Assembly: GCA_946482165.1 (NCBI GenBank)
Contig: CAMLQS010000294.1
Location: 1 to 6,439, forward strand
Source of the DNA: an uncultured Verrucomicrobiota bacterium
GTDB lineage: Bacteria > Verrucomicrobiota > Verrucomicrobiae > Opitutales > Opitutaceae
Length of the DNA: 6,439 bases
Direction of reading: 5' to 3'
Position numbers and translations under genes: made by a program. A model generated the notes under the pieces. It did not search any database. It was not told the DNA's origin and saw only the letters and a program-made list of their open reading frames with translations. Positions 5,718 through 6,439 of the stretch are shown here, one piece after another; position 1 is the stretch's first letter, and each line of letters opens with the position of its first letter.

Positions 5718-6170
5718 ATGCCCGAGAAAGCCACCATCGAGCGTGCGCGGCGCGACGCGCGTGAAGGCAAATCCGCCTCAACCCAGGCGGGCGAATTCGT
5801 CCGCGACGTGGTCCGCCACATCCGCCAAGGAAAGCACGGCGCCACCTCCACCAGGCAGGCCATCGCCATCGGGCTCTCCGAAGCCCGTCGCGCCGGCGTG
5901 AAATTGCCGCCGCCAAAAAAAGGCAAAGCCTCGTCCAAGGTGCGCCGCCAGGCGGAGCGCGACCTCGCCAAGGGCCGACGCCAGGAAAAGCCTTCGGTGA
6001 AGCGTTCCCGCGCCAGCCTCAATGCCTTGAAAAAAGAGGGGAGCGCCGCCGCCTCGCCTCGCGCGCTCTCCCGTCAAACCAAGCAGGCCGCCCGCCGCCG
6101 CGGCCCCCGCGCCCGCTCCCTCGCGGGCCAAAAGGCCGCGCGGACCCGGAAGCGTCGCGCCACCGCATGA
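5718..6170 (+). CDS. DUF6496-domain, histone-H1-like basic protein
   Basis: The product is a 150-residue, very basic protein. By my count 44 residues are Lys or Arg and 11 are Asp or Glu, a net charge of about +33. The N-terminal part carries what I recognise as the DUF6496 signature: a short helix, HIRQGKHGATSTRQAIAIGLSEARRAGVKLP at about residues 34-64, where the TRQAIAIGLSEARRAG core is diagnostic. The rest (65-150) is a low-complexity Lys/Arg/Ala/Ser tail with KK, RRR and RKRR clusters, no hydrophobic core and no cysteine, typical of H1-like nucleoid-binding tails. It is therefore probably a cytosolic DNA- or RNA-binding protein, perhaps used under stress or in stationary phase; that function is inference. 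A strong AGGA site supports the start. The gene is 167 bases after the DUF6766 gene on the same strand, enough room for its own promoter, but I see no clear -35/-10 pair. Confidence 0.82.
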   Translation: MPEKATIERARRDAREGKSASTQAGEFVRDVVRHIRQGKHGATSTRQAIAIGLSEARRAGVKLPPPKKGKASSKVRRQAERDLAKGRRQEKPSVKRSRASLNALKKEGSAAASPRALSRQTKQAARRRGPRARSLAGQKAARTRKRRATA

Positions 6171-6439
6171 GTCTGGCGGCGGCAGTTGGAAGCACGGGGC
6201 ACACGGAGAAGTTCAGGTGGACTGCCGGGCGCTCCGCGCGTTGGCGGGACTGCCGCGATCCCAATCCGGCGTGCGCGGAGGCTGGCACGCCCGTCACCCG
6301 CGAGGTGGGAAGCGAGAGCCCTCCACCGGTCCGGGCATTCAACGCGGAATCCGAGATAAGCGCGGATCCGCGGTGACGGGGGCCTCACCAAAAAGAGCGT
6401 GGGGCCGAATCGCAGGCCCTCTCCGGTCGGCGCCTCGAT
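6171..6439. other. Non-coding right end with repeat-like motifs
   Basis: No credible gene is visible in these 269 bases: the open frames on both strands are shadows of GC-rich sequence without domain-like content. Structure seen: GACTGCCG occurs twice (6220-6227 and 6248-6255). CGCGGA occurs at 6343 and 6361, the second inside the perfect 12-bp palindrome CGCGGATCCGCG (6361-6372). An 8-bp stem with one G-T pair joins 6381-6388 and 6399-6406 around an A-rich loop. No T-run terminator for the DUF6496 gene is visible. The motif style resembles degenerate intergenic repeats of some GC-rich genomes, as judged from memory. Confidence 0.4.

Noticed and set aside
4708..5916. 402-codon minus-strand open frame across miaA end, DUF6766 and DUF6496
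   Set aside because: The translation is low-complexity and lacks domains, and the plus-strand genes it overlaps are recognisable families with ribosome-binding sites.
6074..6439. Minus-strand frame entering from the right edge and ending at 6074
   Set aside because: It overlaps the end of the DUF6496 gene, has no recognisable domain, and its translation follows the palindromic repeat-like DNA. A gene starting beyond the window cannot be fully excluded.

Overview
The window is GC-rich bacterial DNA. Strong G/C third-codon bias leaves long open frames antisense to most of the real genes. The gene content fits a soil or freshwater Verrucomicrobium, perhaps an Opitutaceae-like lineage: a GH97 glycosidase, genes without a Shine-Dalgarno site, and small stress-type proteins of the DUF6766 and DUF6496 families. 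The taxonomic call is inference from gene content and style only; no marker gene such as rRNA is present.

Layout, left to right. (1) Bases 1-1329 carry the 3' two-thirds of a plus-strand GH97 alpha-glycosidase that enters from outside the window. It is followed by two consecutive hairpins, the second a textbook intrinsic terminator. (2) A minus-strand pair follows: a GT4-type glycosyltransferase (2592-3821) and, downstream, a diacylglycerol-kinase-family lipid kinase (1534-2478). The two may work on membrane lipids or glycolipids. The lipid kinase converges on the GH97 gene. (3) A compact divergent spacer (3822-3893) separates the glycosyltransferase from plus-strand miaA (tRNA dimethylallyltransferase) and holds a perfect 11-bp inverted repeat. 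(4) After miaA come two small plus-strand genes: a four-helix membrane protein of the DUF6766 family, made of two tandem homologous halves, and a very basic, histone-H1-like DUF6496 protein. (5) The last 269 bases (6171-6439) show no convincing gene and contain short palindromes and repeat-like motifs.

The three central genes (glycosyltransferase, lipid kinase, miaA) have no recognisable Shine-Dalgarno sequence. The two small genes on the right each have an AGGA six bases before the start. I see no CRISPR array, tRNA, rRNA, transposase or phage gene. Nothing here is clearly a new defence or biosynthetic system. The items most worth checking are the inverted repeat in the divergent spacer, the duplicated DUF6766 protein beside the basic DUF6496 protein, and the glycosyltransferase/lipid-kinase pair.
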